Assembly (NCBI GenBank): GCA_948890655.1
Contig: CAQTYU010000001.1
Location: forward strand, 62,001-126,000
Direction: 5' to 3'
Length of the DNA: 64,000 nt
Origin: Christensenellaceae bacterium
Lineage (GTDB): Bacteria > Bacillota > Clostridia > Christensenellales > Borkfalkiaceae
Shown here: positions 1 to 8,102 of the stretch, in pieces
How the letters are laid out: each line of letters starts with the position of its first letter
Position numbering within the stretch: position 1 is the stretch's first letter
Notes under the pieces: model-generated
The model's input: only the letters and a program-made list of their open reading frames with translations
The model's database searches: none
Told to the model about the DNA's origin: nothing
Made by a program: the position numbers and the translations under genes

Positions 1-37
1 AACACAAGGTGGATTCTGCTTTATATAATTAATAATT

Positions 38-655
38 ATGAAAAATCTTCTACTTGAAATTGCAAATTGCTGTGAAGTTGAAAAAGCAAAATCAAACGAC
101 TGCCACTCTTGCCATAAAATTGTGTCAAGTCAGAATGGCGAATTTCAACTTCCCGAACCTTGGAATGGGCATTTAGATAATGCTGAAATACTTTTTATAA
201 GTTCTAATCCGTCTATTGACCCAAATGAAAACTATCCTACCGCAAGTTGGAAGGGCGAGGATATTGTTTCTTTCTTTGAAAATAGATTTGAGAACACACC
301 AAAAAATGAATGGTCAACTTATTGGCGAACCATTCTTAAATGGGCAGGTTGGATAATTAATAATATCGGGTTTGATAAAATTGCTATTACTGAAATTGTA
401 CATTGCAAATCTCAAAAAGAATTTGGTGTTTATGAGTGTATGAATTTCTGCGCTGAAAAATGGCTTAAAGAAGTTTTATCTGTTTACAATGGAAAATGCA
501 TAGTTCTTGTAGGAAAAGTTGCACAGATTTTTTATGACAAGGTAAAAGAAATTTGCCCTAACAAAATCATAATTAAAACCCCGCACTTTTCAAGACCTGT
601 TAAAGGCTTGACAGACGAAAAGAGAAAGCAAGATTTTTTAGACCAATTACATTAA
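38..655 (+). CDS. Uracil-DNA glycosylase-like protein, element cargo
   Basis: 205 residues. A Cys/His-containing N-terminus (CCEVEK, CHSCHK) leads into PEPWNGHLDNAEILFISSNPSID, an arrangement seen in uncharacterised proteins assigned to the uracil-DNA glycosylase superfamily; the late VLVGKVAQIF strand and TPHFSRP loop fit the same fold. If active it would excise uracil or a related base, but the usual catalytic motifs are not clearly present. No good ribosome-binding site is visible at this ATG. It sits in AT-rich DNA to the left of a tRNA gene fragment, so it is probably cargo of an integrated element, perhaps with a defence or maintenance role. Confidence 0.5.
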   Translation: MKNLLLEIANCCEVEKAKSNDCHSCHKIVSSQNGEFQLPEPWNGHLDNAEILFISSNPSIDPNENYPTASWKGEDIVSFFENRFENTPKNEWSTYWRTILKWAGWIINNIGFDKIAITEIVHCKSQKEFGVYECMNFCAEKWLKEVLSVYNGKCIVLVGKVAQIFYDKVKEICPNKIIIKTPHFSRPVKGLTDEKRKQDFLDQLH

Positions 656-662
656 AAAAATT

Positions 663-690
663 ATGCCCGATATGTATATCGGGCATTGTA
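663..690. terminator. Hairpin after the glycosylase-like gene
   Basis: Perfect 10-bp stem (ATGCCCGATA / TATCGGGCAT) with a 4-nt loop, followed by a weak T-rich tail. It lies seven bases after the stop codon of the upstream gene. Confidence 0.6.
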
Positions 691-735
691 CTTTTAGAGA
701 AAACTTATTATAATTTATTTATAGGGCTTCACAGG

Positions 736-858
736 TTAACCCAGAAAGCCCGAAAACAGTTTTGTAAAATAAATAATTATTATGAAATTGTTAGTCTTAG
801 AATTCAAAAGAGGTACTTTAACTGTTTTAGTTTGTTTAGAATTTTTTGTTTCTAACAT
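736..858 (-). CDS. Possible 40-residue peptide in the element
   Basis: A short open frame starting MLETKNSKQTKT and ending in a hydrophobic stretch (FIIIIYFTKLFSGFLG). A GGAG sequence lies eight bases before the ATG, the best ribosome-binding site in this AT-rich stretch. It has no cysteines and matches no family I recognise. It could be a small membrane-active or signalling peptide of the integrated element, or chance. A 22-bp perfect inverted repeat lies 43 bases upstream of the start. Confidence 0.3.
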   Translation of the reverse strand: MLETKNSKQTKTVKVPLLNSKTNNFIIIIYFTKLFSGFLG

Positions 859-900
859 TGTGATAACTCCTTAAAAATTTATTTAGAAAAAAATCCCTTA

Positions 901-922
901 AAACTAAATACGCATTTAGTTT
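901..922. promoter_or_regulatory. Perfect inverted repeat, possible operator
   Basis: AAACTAAAT and ATTTAGTTT flank the loop ACGC. It lies upstream of the 40-residue minus-strand frame. There is no T-run in the minus direction, so an operator is as likely as a terminator. The rest of 860-1168 holds only AT-rich DNA and one further hairpin. Confidence 0.35.
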
Positions 923-999
923 CATTTTTTAAAAAATAAGGAGCGAAACCAAAAAAATTTCACAAAATTTTCACAAAATATAATCTACAAAGATGTAAA

Positions 1000-1027
1000 A
1001 AAGTCGGTAAAAAATATTACCGACTTT
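1000..1027. terminator. Hairpin near the element end
   Basis: Perfect 11-bp stem (AAAGTCGGTAA / TTACCGACTTT). It looks like an intrinsic terminator near the end of the integrated element. Confidence 0.5.
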
Positions 1028-1168
1028 ACAAAAGTTATTTAGTTGATTTTTTAAAATAAAATATTTATAAATTAAGCGCAATACCACCCAATTTACGAGG
1101 GAGACCAAAATCATTGGAATTTACAGTAAAAAACAATAATAAAAGTATTAAAAACGGAATTAAAATAT

Positions 1169-1214
1169 ATTCGTAATCAGCAGGTCGCCAGTTCGAATCT
1201 GGCCAGTAGCTCCA
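1169..1214 (+). pseudogene. 3' half of tRNA-Thr(CGT), probable att site
   Basis: The sequence runs from the last base of the 5' anticodon stem through loop TTCGTAA (anticodon CGT), stem TCAGC, variable region AGGTC, T-arm GCCAG-TTCGAAT-CTGGC, and the acceptor strand CAGTAGC-T-CCA. The bases before 1169 (AAAACGGAATTAAAATAT) do not form a D-arm or a 5' acceptor strand, so the gene is only half present. This is what a tyrosine-recombinase element leaves when it integrates into a tRNA 3' end. The complete tRNA should lie outside the window to the left. Confidence 0.85.
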
Positions 1215-1222
1215 AAAAGATG

Positions 1223-1247
1223 ACACCCGCAAGGGTGTTATTTTTTT
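1223..1247 (+). terminator. Terminator after the tRNA fragment
   Basis: ACACCC-GCAA-GGGTGT hairpin followed by TATTTTTTT. It is probably the original terminator of the tRNA-Thr gene. Confidence 0.75.
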
Positions 1248-1307
1248 GTCGGCTATATTTTTGATTGAATTGCAATATTTGAAACATTTTACGGCATATC
1301 TTATCGT

Positions 1308-1985
1308 ATGAAGATTGCGTGGAGAAAAATTTCGCCTTTTATAATTTCCGTGGCGACGGTCGCGCTTGTAACAGTTATTATTATAATTGCCGCCTTCTCC
1401 TGCTCTGTCAATAAGCTGACGTTTAAAAGTACATTTTACTTCGTATGTTACCGTACCGAGGACAACGCAGTATCGGCAGGCTCGATTTCAGGCGCGGTTT
1501 CAAATTACGGCGGAGCGGGATATATTCTAGAATACGGCGACTCGTTTTTCGTGACGGTGGCGTGTTACTACGACGACAAAGACGCAAATAACGTGTGTGA
1601 AAACCTTAAAAAGCGGGATATGGAGTGTGAAGTAGTTGAAATTTCAACCGAAGAATATTACGTTGCGAACGCTTCAAGCGCAAACAACAAGCTTTATTTG
1701 GGCAATCTGAATACTTTGCAATCACTGACCACCCTTGCCTACAACTGTGCAAACTCTATCGACACCGGTGAGTACGGGCAAACGCAGGCAAAAAGCGTGA
1801 TTACCGATATCCGAAACGCGTTAAAAGGGCTGTTGACCGCAAACGCGGACAACTGCTTTTCGGGAGAGATACGGCGGTTAATTGCCGAATGCGACAACGT
1901 AAACGAGGGCTACGTTTATTCCAAGGATTTACGGCGGTTACAAATTGCGATTGCCGATTCGATAATTAACGTAAAACTTTATTGA
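1308..1985 (+). CDS. Membrane-anchored SPOR-like protein
   Basis: 225 residues. One N-terminal membrane segment (about residues 11-31, FIISVATVALVTVIIIIAAF) is followed by an extracytoplasmic region. Residues 42-110 (FYFVCYRTEDNAVSAGS... then FFVTVACYYDDKDANNVCENL) have the two-half pattern of a SPOR peptidoglycan-binding domain. The helical C-terminus matches nothing I recognise. The next gene is a cell-wall polysaccharide deacetylase, so a role in cell envelope or spore cortex is likely. No Shine-Dalgarno sequence precedes the ATG. Confidence 0.5.
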   Translation: MKIAWRKISPFIISVATVALVTVIIIIAAFSCSVNKLTFKSTFYFVCYRTEDNAVSAGSISGAVSNYGGAGYILEYGDSFFVTVACYYDDKDANNVCENLKKRDMECEVVEISTEEYYVANASSANNKLYLGNLNTLQSLTTLAYNCANSIDTGEYGQTQAKSVITDIRNALKGLLTANADNCFSGEIRRLIAECDNVNEGYVYSKDLRRLQIAIADSIINVKLY

Positions 1986-2026
1986 TTTTAAGTTGTAAAA
2001 TTTTGGCTTCTGCGCAAAATAATGGT

Positions 2027-2719
2027 ATGAACAACAGAAATTTTACCGCTATTTGCGCTGCGCTTTTGATGTGCGCTTTCTTAATCGTTTTTTACGTCAG
2101 TCCGAAAATTGCAAAAAGCACGGTTACTTTTGCCGACGCCGCGACGCAAAAGGTTATTTATCTTACCTTTGACGACGGGCCGAGCGATAGAGTCACACCG
2201 CGAATACTTGACGTTTTGAAGGAAGAGAACGTGAAGGCGACTTTCTTTATAGTCGGGAAAAATGCCGAAACGCGCAAAAAAATTATAAAGCGTGAAATTG
2301 ACGAGGGACATTCGGTCGGAGTGCATTCCTATTCCCACGTTTACAAAGACATATACGCGTCGACGGAAAGTCTTTTAAAGGACATTGACAAGTGTAACAA
2401 AATTATTAAAGAAATTGCAGGCAAGCCGACTAAGCTTTACCGCTTCCCCGGAGGAAGCCACGGAATTTCGGCTGAATTTATTGAAGCCGTGCAAAACCAC
2501 GGAATGAAATACTACGACTGGAACTCATCAACGCGCGACGCCGAACTTTACAACGCCAGCCCAGAAGAGCTGTTCAAAACTGCCGTAAATACCGCGACGA
2601 GCGAAAAAAGCATAATCATACTTGCGCACGACACCACAAACAAGACGGCAACGGTTGATGCTTTGAAGCTGATAATCAAACATTATAAGCAACTTGGGTA
2701 TGCGTTCTCCACCCTTTAA
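2027..2719 (+). CDS. Polysaccharide deacetylase (PdaA/PdaB-like)
   Basis: About 230 residues from the ATG at 2027; a TTG at 1982 would add 15 residues and overlap the upstream gene. An N-terminal signal anchor (AICAALLMCAFLIVFYV) precedes a NodB/CE4 domain: TFDDGPS (motif 1, two Asp), HSVGVHSYSH (motif 2, metal His), RFPGGSHG (motif 3), and a late IIILAHDT (His). The family removes acetyl groups from peptidoglycan sugars, as in spore cortex muramic-lactam synthesis. Its position after a SPOR-like membrane protein and in a spore former suggests cortex or wall modification. Confidence 0.85.
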   Translation: MNNRNFTAICAALLMCAFLIVFYVSPKIAKSTVTFADAATQKVIYLTFDDGPSDRVTPRILDVLKEENVKATFFIVGKNAETRKKIIKREIDEGHSVGVHSYSHVYKDIYASTESLLKDIDKCNKIIKEIAGKPTKLYRFPGGSHGISAEFIEAVQNHGMKYYDWNSSTRDAELYNASPEELFKTAVNTATSEKSIIILAHDTTNKTATVDALKLIIKHYKQLGYAFSTL

Positions 2720-2733
2720 TTTTTCAATATATA

Positions 2734-2769
2734 AGCCCCTGCGCAAAATTGCGCAAGGGCTTTATTTTT
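2734..2769. terminator. Bidirectional terminator between deacetylase and pyrE
   Basis: AGCCCCTGCGCAA / TTGCGCAAGGGCT stem followed by TTATTTTT. The genes on both sides converge here. Confidence 0.8.
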
Positions 2770-2773
2770 AATT

Positions 2774-2801
2774 ACCCCCAATATATGGCTTAAATAACGG
2801 G
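2774..2801 (-). repeat. Short repeat family A, copy 1
   Basis: On the minus strand it reads CCGTTATTTAAGCCATATAT then TGGGGGTAAT. It is one of five copies of a ~28-bp motif; this copy lies just after the end of pyrE. See the copies at 3501, 5751, 38466 and 39646. Confidence 0.6.
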
Positions 2802-2820
2802 GTTTTAGCGTATTTTGATT

Positions 2821-3477
2821 TTAATTAACGCCGTAGATTTTACGGTACTCTTTCATTTTATCAAGGTACTCTTTGCCGTCTATTATGCCGTCCTCAATTG
2901 CCGCAATAATGTCCGCCATGGTCACAATGGAATAGACTTTTACGCCGAAATCTTTATAAACCTCCTGCACGGCGGAAAACCTGCTTTGAAGCCCGCGCTC
3001 CATTCTGTCAACGGAAATTACCATACCTGCAATTTCAACGTTTGCCGCTGCTTTAAGCTTAGGCAATAGCTCTCGCAGGGCTTTGCCAGACGTCATTACG
3101 TCCTCTACGATTATAATCTTTTCGCCGTCCTGAAGTTGCTTGCCGACGAAAAGCCCACCCTCGCCGTGGTCCTTTACTTCCTTTCTGTCAAAGCAATAAT
3201 TTATATCAATTCCGTGATTATTATAGAGCGAAACAGCCGTTGTAACCGCAAGCGGTATGCCCTTGTAAGCGGGTCCTACGAGTGTATCGGCTTCAATGCC
3301 GTTATCTGCGATACACTGTGCGTAATACTCGCCAAGCTTTGAAAGCTGAGAGCCAGACTTGTAGTTGCCGGTATTAATAAAGTAAGGCGCTTTTCTGCCG
3401 CTTTTCAAAGTAAACTCGCCGAATTTTAAAACGCCGTTTTCTACCATAAATTTAATAAATTGATGTTTATAAGTCAT
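2821..3477 (-). CDS. pyrE: Orotate phosphoribosyltransferase
   Basis: 218 residues. It converts orotate and PRPP to OMP, step 5 of UMP synthesis. The PRPP-binding motif IIIVEDVMTSGKA is at about residues 120-132, with FTLKSGRKAPYFINTG near the N-terminus for orotate and phosphate contacts. Length is normal. It is the last gene of the pyr operon, separated from pyrD by 60 bases that contain a family A repeat. AGGGAGAAAATAA precedes the ATG. Confidence 0.95.
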   Translation of the reverse strand: MTYKHQFIKFMVENGVLKFGEFTLKSGRKAPYFINTGNYKSGSQLSKLGEYYAQCIADNGIEADTLVGPAYKGIPLAVTTAVSLYNNHGIDINYCFDRKEVKDHGEGGLFVGKQLQDGEKIIIVEDVMTSGKALRELLPKLKAAANVEIAGMVISVDRMERGLQSRFSAVQEVYKDFGVKVYSIVTMADIIAAIEDGIIDGKEYLDKMKEYRKIYGVN

Positions 3478-3500
3478 TTATTTTCTCCCTGATTTTCAGA

Positions 3501-3528
3501 TTGACCCCCATATATGCTTGAAATAACG
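3501..3528 (-). repeat. Short repeat family A, copy 2
   Basis: Minus-strand reading: CGTTATTTCAAGCATATAT then GGGGGTCAA. It fills the gap between pyrD and pyrE in the operon. Confidence 0.65.
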
Positions 3529-3537
3529 TGGATTTGT

Positions 3538-4449
3538 TTAATTCAAGTACGCTGTGCCTATAATCTCTTTTACGGAATTTATACCGTGGTTTTCGAGCCA
3601 TAGATTTATTTCTTTTATAATTCGGGGCATAGCGTAAAGGTCCGCAAAGTTTGCCGTACCTACCTGCACAGCCGTAGCGCCAGCCATCATAAATTCTATA
3701 GCGTCTTCCCCAGTCATTATTCCGCCCATACCGATAACGGGTATTTTGACTGCGTGGGCGGCTTCGTAAACCATTCTTACGGCAATCGGCTTAATGCCTG
3801 CGCCCGACACACCACCCGTATTGTTGGCAATTACTGGTTTGCGTTTTTCAATATCTATAACCATACCCGTAAACGTGTTTACGAGGGAGATACAGTCGGC
3901 TCCGCCCTCTTCCGCAGCTTGGGCGTTTATTGCTATGCTTTCAACGTTAGGTGAAAGTTTTACGATGAGCGGAGTTTTCTTTAAAGAGTTTTTTGATACG
4001 GCGGTAACTTCTTTTATACTTTCGGGTCTTATGCCGAAAGCCATTCCGCCCGCCTTGACGTTGGGACAGGAAATATTGAGTTCCACCATATCCACGAGCC
4101 CGTCAAGTTTGGCGCAGATTACACCGTAATCTTCAAGCGTTTTACCCGCAACGTTGGCGATAATAACGACGCCTTTATCTCTTAAAAAAGGTAAATCGCA
4201 CTTTATAAAGTGTTCGACGCCCGGGTTTTGCAAGCCCACAGCATTTAAAATAACGCTTGCGCCCTCCGCTATTCTGGGAACGGGATTGCCGAGACGTGGC
4301 TCTATAGTCATTCCCTTAGTACTTATTCCGCCCACTTCCGCGAGATCGTATAGTTCGTTGAATTCCCTACCGAACCCGACCGTACCGCTTGCGCCGATAA
4401 CGGGGTTTTTGAATTTTACACCACAAATTTCAACTTCAAGGCTTGCCAT
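3538..4449 (-). CDS. pyrD: Dihydroorotate dehydrogenase B, catalytic subunit
   Basis: 303 residues, class 1B. It oxidises dihydroorotate to orotate with FMN and passes electrons to PyrK and NAD+. Visible features are GASGTVGFGREF at the N-terminus, STKGMTIEPRLGNP, the catalytic-loop motif LNISCPN (Cys base, about residue 130), and IPVIGMGGI near the FMN phosphate site. It lies four bases after the small membrane-protein gene and is separated from pyrK by that gene. Confidence 0.95.
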   Translation of the reverse strand: MASLEVEICGVKFKNPVIGASGTVGFGREFNELYDLAEVGGISTKGMTIEPRLGNPVPRIAEGASVILNAVGLQNPGVEHFIKCDLPFLRDKGVVIIANVAGKTLEDYGVICAKLDGLVDMVELNISCPNVKAGGMAFGIRPESIKEVTAVSKNSLKKTPLIVKLSPNVESIAINAQAAEEGGADCISLVNTFTGMVIDIEKRKPVIANNTGGVSGAGIKPIAVRMVYEAAHAVKIPVIGMGGIMTGEDAIEFMMAGATAVQVGTANFADLYAMPRIIKEINLWLENHGINSVKEIIGTAYLN

Positions 4450-4452
4450 AAA

Positions 4453-4965
4453 TTAACCCTGCGTACTCTCTTCTTTAACTTCGGTGGGTTCCGCAGTATT
4501 TTTTTCTGCAATATGCTGTTGAATTTCTTCAACCGCCATAGTTTGCGCTTTGAGCGCGTTGACAACGGACACTACGTTATTTACGTCCTCTACAAATTGC
4601 AGTTTATACTCCGTGCGTCTGACGGAAATAAGGAGCTTGCCGTAATTTGCAATAGCGCCGTCCAAACCTGCGCTACGCGCCGTACAATAATCAACTTCCG
4701 ACGGAGAACATTCCAATCCGTTCCAAAAATAAAATTTGCCTTCTTTAAAAGATATATATATTTTAGGTTTTTTCGCTAAATAAACCGTCCATCCGATACC
4801 TGTCCCTATCAAAAAGAGACCTACTACAGAAAGTAACGCGCCGATAAAAGGTTCGGCTATTATCAGCGACAAAATACCGAACGCACAAAATATTACTCCG
4901 CAGACGAGAATAATGACGTACGCTACTAACATAGTCTTTTTAGATTTTGCAATTATCGTTTCCAT
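4453..4965 (-). CDS. Two-helix membrane protein inside the pyr operon
   Basis: 170 residues. Two adjacent membrane helices (about residues 12-34 and 38-62) precede KPKIYISFKEGKFYFWNG, a beta-rich domain that resembles a PH-like fold, and a charged Glu-rich tail (EEIQQHIAEKN...EEST). I recognise no family. It sits between pyrK (11 bases) and pyrD (3 bases) in one transcription unit, where pyrK and pyrD are normally adjacent. A role in pyrimidine metabolism is only an inference from position. Confidence 0.6.
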   Translation of the reverse strand: METIIAKSKKTMLVAYVIILVCGVIFCAFGILSLIIAEPFIGALLSVVGLFLIGTGIGWTVYLAKKPKIYISFKEGKFYFWNGLECSPSEVDYCTARSAGLDGAIANYGKLLISVRRTEYKLQFVEDVNNVVSVVNALKAQTMAVEEIQQHIAEKNTAEPTEVKEESTQG

Positions 4966-4976
4966 AAAAAAACTCC

Positions 4977-5729
4977 TTATAATTCTATCTTATTTATATT
5001 AAAAACGGGCCCGTCCTTGCAGACGCGGGCGTTACCTCCGTCTGCGGTTTTGCAGACGCACACAAGGCACGCGCCTATGCCGCAACCCATTCTTTCTTCC
5101 AATGAAACGAAACACGGCGTTTTAATTCCCCTTTCCGCAAGTTCGCGTTTTAACGCTTTGAGCATTACGGGCGGTCCGCAGGAAATTATTGCGTCTACTT
5201 TGGGGTTATCCTTTAAAAAAGCCTGTACTGCATTGCCCTTTTCGCCGTAGCTTCCGTCGTCCGTGGTTACTATGAGCTTTTTACACGCCTTGAACTCGTC
5301 GAGAAGGCACACGGCGGTTTCGTTACGAAAGCCTATATAAGAATAAAAATCCTTGTCGTGATTTTCGCGCAAGGCTGCGATTAAGGGAAATACACCCACG
5401 CCGCCGCCGACTATGGCAACCGACTTATAGGGAGATAAATCAAAGTAATTGCCTAGCGGGAGCAAAACTTTGAGCTCATCGCCCGACTTTGCTTCCGTCA
5501 ATTTTTTGGTGCCTTTGCCCTTAACCTGATAGCAAAGCGACAACACGTCTCCTTCCAATTTGCAAACACCGAGAGGACGACGCAAAAGCATTGAGCTGTC
5601 GCCCGTCGCAAGATTGACGAACTGCCCGCCGTGAATTTCTTCCGTACGCCCGGGCAAGGTCAGAGTAATCATATATACGTTTTCCGCTATCGGACGGTTA
5701 TCCTTAACGGTTGAAAGAAAATCCCTCAT
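4977..5729 (-). CDS. pyrK: Dihydroorotate dehydrogenase electron transfer subunit
   Basis: 250 residues. PyrK carries FAD and a [2Fe-2S] cluster and connects PyrD to NAD+. The FAD motif LLRRPLGV is at about residues 48-55, the NAD-binding loop VAIVGGGVGVFPLI near residue 104, and the C-terminal cluster motif ERMGCGIGACLVCVC plus a later Cys (ARVCKDGPVF) near residues 212-240. All four cluster ligands are present. It lies upstream of pyrD but is separated from it by a membrane-protein gene. Confidence 0.93.
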   Translation of the reverse strand: MRDFLSTVKDNRPIAENVYMITLTLPGRTEEIHGGQFVNLATGDSSMLLRRPLGVCKLEGDVLSLCYQVKGKGTKKLTEAKSGDELKVLLPLGNYFDLSPYKSVAIVGGGVGVFPLIAALRENHDKDFYSYIGFRNETAVCLLDEFKACKKLIVTTDDGSYGEKGNAVQAFLKDNPKVDAIISCGPPVMLKALKRELAERGIKTPCFVSLEERMGCGIGACLVCVCKTADGGNARVCKDGPVFNINKIEL

Positions 5730-5750
5730 ATAAACCTCGATTTTTTACGG

Positions 5751-5780
5751 TAGACCCCAATATATGCTTGAAATAACGCG
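5751..5780 (-). repeat. Short repeat family A, copy 3
   Basis: Minus-strand reading: CGCGTTATTTCAAGCATATAT then TGGGGTCTA. It lies just upstream of pyrK and directly beside the longer repeat at 5811-5914, so the two may form one composite unit. Confidence 0.6.
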
Positions 5781-5810
5781 TATTTTACAGTAACGCTTAA
5801 ACCATATAGA

Positions 5811-5914
5811 TGCAAGCAAGACAAGGCGCGCGAGCATTTATGAGGGGAGTTTACTTGAGGTAAACGACCTGAAATAAAGCGGAACGCAACGCAGTATTGC
5901 ACAGTATATGTGCG
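5811..5914. repeat. Interspersed repeat family B, copy 1
   Basis: About 100 bp between pyrF and pyrK. Diagnostic words are GCAAGCAAGACAAGGCGCGC, GGAGTTTACTT, GTAAACGACC, CGCAACGCAGTATTGC and TATATGTGCG. The same order of words is seen at 35457 and 39138, with partial copies at 39690 and 47535. Confidence 0.6.
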
Positions 5915-5916
5915 GT

Positions 5917-6831
5917 TTATTTACCCATTTTACCGATAGTTTCCAACAAATCTTTCTGCATATCAACGCACGCCGCACGCGCTGCTGCGGCATAGTTTAA
6001 GTCTGCGTATTTTTCATTCTTATAGGCGCAGATTATTCCGCGGGAAGAGTTGACGACGCCGCCCAAACCGTGTTTATCAAAACAGACTTTAAGCATCTCC
6101 GCGCTGCCGCCCTGCGCGCCGTAACCGGGGATTAAGAAAAACGTATGCGGGAGCAGTTTTCTTAGTCTTTCAGCCTCTTTCGGGTGGGTTGCGCCCACGA
6201 CTGCGCCGACGCGGGAATATCCGTATTTACCCACGCTGTCCTTGCCCCATTCTTTTACCAGTTCGCCCATTTGCTCGTAAATATATTTGCCGTTCTCAAG
6301 CTTTAAATTCTGCAATTCGCTGCTTGAAGGGTTGGAAGTTTTAACGAGCACGAAGATAGCTTTCTTGCTTGCCTTAGCGTCTTCAACGAAGGGCTTGATA
6401 CCGTCAAAGCCGAGGTAGCCGTTTACGGTTAGCATATCGGCGGGGAAGGCTTTTAAGCTTTTGTCGCCTAATTCGGTTTTACCGAGATAAGCCGTTGAAT
6501 AGCAGCTTGCGGTTGAACCTATATCGTTGCGCTTGCAGTCGGCAATGACTATGAGCCCCTTCTTGCGGGCGTAATCTATAGTATTTTTATATGCCTTTAA
6601 GCCGTCTACTCCGTACTTCTCGTAATAGGCAATCTGGACCTTTACGGACGGCACGATAACGTAAACGGCATCGATAATATTTTTGTTGAATTCATAAATT
6701 GCGCTTGCCGCTTTTTTAAAATTGGTCACGCCCTCCCGCATTTCGTCGGGCAAGTAATTGAAGTCGGTGTCAAGACCTACGCAGGTAGGGTTCTGAAGTT
6801 CTATTATTCTATTAATAAGCTTGTTAATCAT
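5917..6831 (-). CDS. pyrF: Orotidine 5'-phosphate decarboxylase, type 2
   Basis: 304 residues, the longer type 2 form. It decarboxylates OMP to UMP. The catalytic loop is IADCKRNDIGSTASCYS (Lys with two Asp, about residues 96-112); GLDTDFNYLP lies at the N-terminus, and the phosphate-binding region is FLIPGYGAQGG followed by GVVNSSRGI. It is five bases after pyrC, so they are translated from one message. A ~100-bp repeat separates it from pyrK. Confidence 0.95.
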   Translation of the reverse strand: MINKLINRIIELQNPTCVGLDTDFNYLPDEMREGVTNFKKAASAIYEFNKNIIDAVYVIVPSVKVQIAYYEKYGVDGLKAYKNTIDYARKKGLIVIADCKRNDIGSTASCYSTAYLGKTELGDKSLKAFPADMLTVNGYLGFDGIKPFVEDAKASKKAIFVLVKTSNPSSSELQNLKLENGKYIYEQMGELVKEWGKDSVGKYGYSRVGAVVGATHPKEAERLRKLLPHTFFLIPGYGAQGGSAEMLKVCFDKHGLGGVVNSSRGIICAYKNEKYADLNYAAAARAACVDMQKDLLETIGKMGK

Positions 6832-6836
6832 TCGCT

Positions 6837-8102
6837 TTACCTCTTGAATTTTATTGCGCCGTCGACTATGGTATACTGCACTTCGCCGTATACCTCAAAC
6901 CCGTTGAACGGAGTGTTCTTTCCTTTGGAAAGAAACTTTTTGCTGTCAATAACGTATTTCCTGTTTAAATCGACTATCGTAAGGTCGGCAACCGCGCCTT
7001 CTTTAATCTCGCCGCCTTCAAGCCCTAAAATTTGTGCTGGAGCTGCGCTCATTCGTTTTGATAGCTCCGCAAGGGTTAAAATTCCCGTTTTAACGAGGTA
7101 GGTATAGCTTAAAGCAAAACTCGTTTCGATGCCGCTGATGCCGAAAGCGGCAAGCTCGTATTCAACCTGTTTGTCCTTTAAAGAATGGGGCGCGTGGTCG
7201 GTAACTATGCAGTCCAACGTGCCGTCCTTCAAGCCTTTGATTATTGCTTTTACGTCCTTATCCTCGCGGACGGGAGGATTTACTTTTGTGTTAGTATCAT
7301 ACGACGTGATTATATCGTCCGTTAAAATAAAATAGTGCGGGCAGGTTTCGGCTGTAACCTGTACCCCTCTTGATTTTGCGCTTCTAATGATTTCCACGCC
7401 GCTGTACGTTGAGACGTGGCAGATATGGACTGGAATATTCAGGCTTTCGGACAGGGCGATTTCACGCGCAACCATAATATCTTCCGCAGCGCGCAGGCTG
7501 CCTTTTAAACCCGTAAGAGTAGAATTGTAGCCCTCGTTTACCATTCCGCCGTCAACTAAGTCTTTATCCTCGCAGTGGCACAGGCACTTTAAGCCGAAGT
7601 CGTTTGCGTATTCCATGGCAAGGCGCATAATCTGCGAATTTGCAACGGACTTTCCGTCGTCGCTCAAAGCAACCGCGCCCGCAGCCTTCATCTTGCCTAT
7701 ATCCGACAGGGTTTCGCCGTTTTCACCCTTTGTTATTGCGCCTATCGGGTGAATTTTACAGAGTCCGACTTCTTCGGCACGGTGCTTTATATATGTTGCA
7801 ACCACCGCATTATCGCAGACAGGGTTGGTGTTGGGCATACAACAGACCTGCGTAACGCCGCCCGCAACCGCGGCTTTCGAGCCGCTTTCTATATCCTCTT
7901 TGCCCTCAAACCCCGGTTCGCGCAAATGAACGTGTATATCGATAATACCTGCAAGAATATGCTTGCCGCTTGCGTCGATAGTTTTACATTTTTCGTCTAT
8001 GAAAGGCGAGATTTTTACTATTTTGTTGCCTTCAACGAGCAAATCTGCCTTAATTTCGCCCGAAGGCGTGACGACGGTACCGTTTTTTATAAGAAGTTTC
8101 AT
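6837..8102 (-). CDS. pyrC: Dihydroorotase
   Basis: 421 residues, class I. It closes carbamoyl aspartate to dihydroorotate with two zinc ions. The metal motif HVHLREPGFEGKED is at about residues 58-71; SDDGKSV, CHCED, ICHVSTYSG and VTDHAPHSLKDK follow in the expected order with the metal-binding His and Asp residues intact. It overlaps the end of pyrB by four bases, a sign of coupled translation. Confidence 0.95.
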   Translation of the reverse strand: MKLLIKNGTVVTPSGEIKADLLVEGNKIVKISPFIDEKCKTIDASGKHILAGIIDIHVHLREPGFEGKEDIESGSKAAVAGGVTQVCCMPNTNPVCDNAVVATYIKHRAEEVGLCKIHPIGAITKGENGETLSDIGKMKAAGAVALSDDGKSVANSQIMRLAMEYANDFGLKCLCHCEDKDLVDGGMVNEGYNSTLTGLKGSLRAAEDIMVAREIALSESLNIPVHICHVSTYSGVEIIRSAKSRGVQVTAETCPHYFILTDDIITSYDTNTKVNPPVREDKDVKAIIKGLKDGTLDCIVTDHAPHSLKDKQVEYELAAFGISGIETSFALSYTYLVKTGILTLAELSKRMSAAPAQILGLEGGEIKEGAVADLTIVDLNRKYVIDSKKFLSKGKNTPFNGFEVYGEVQYTIVDGAIKFKR

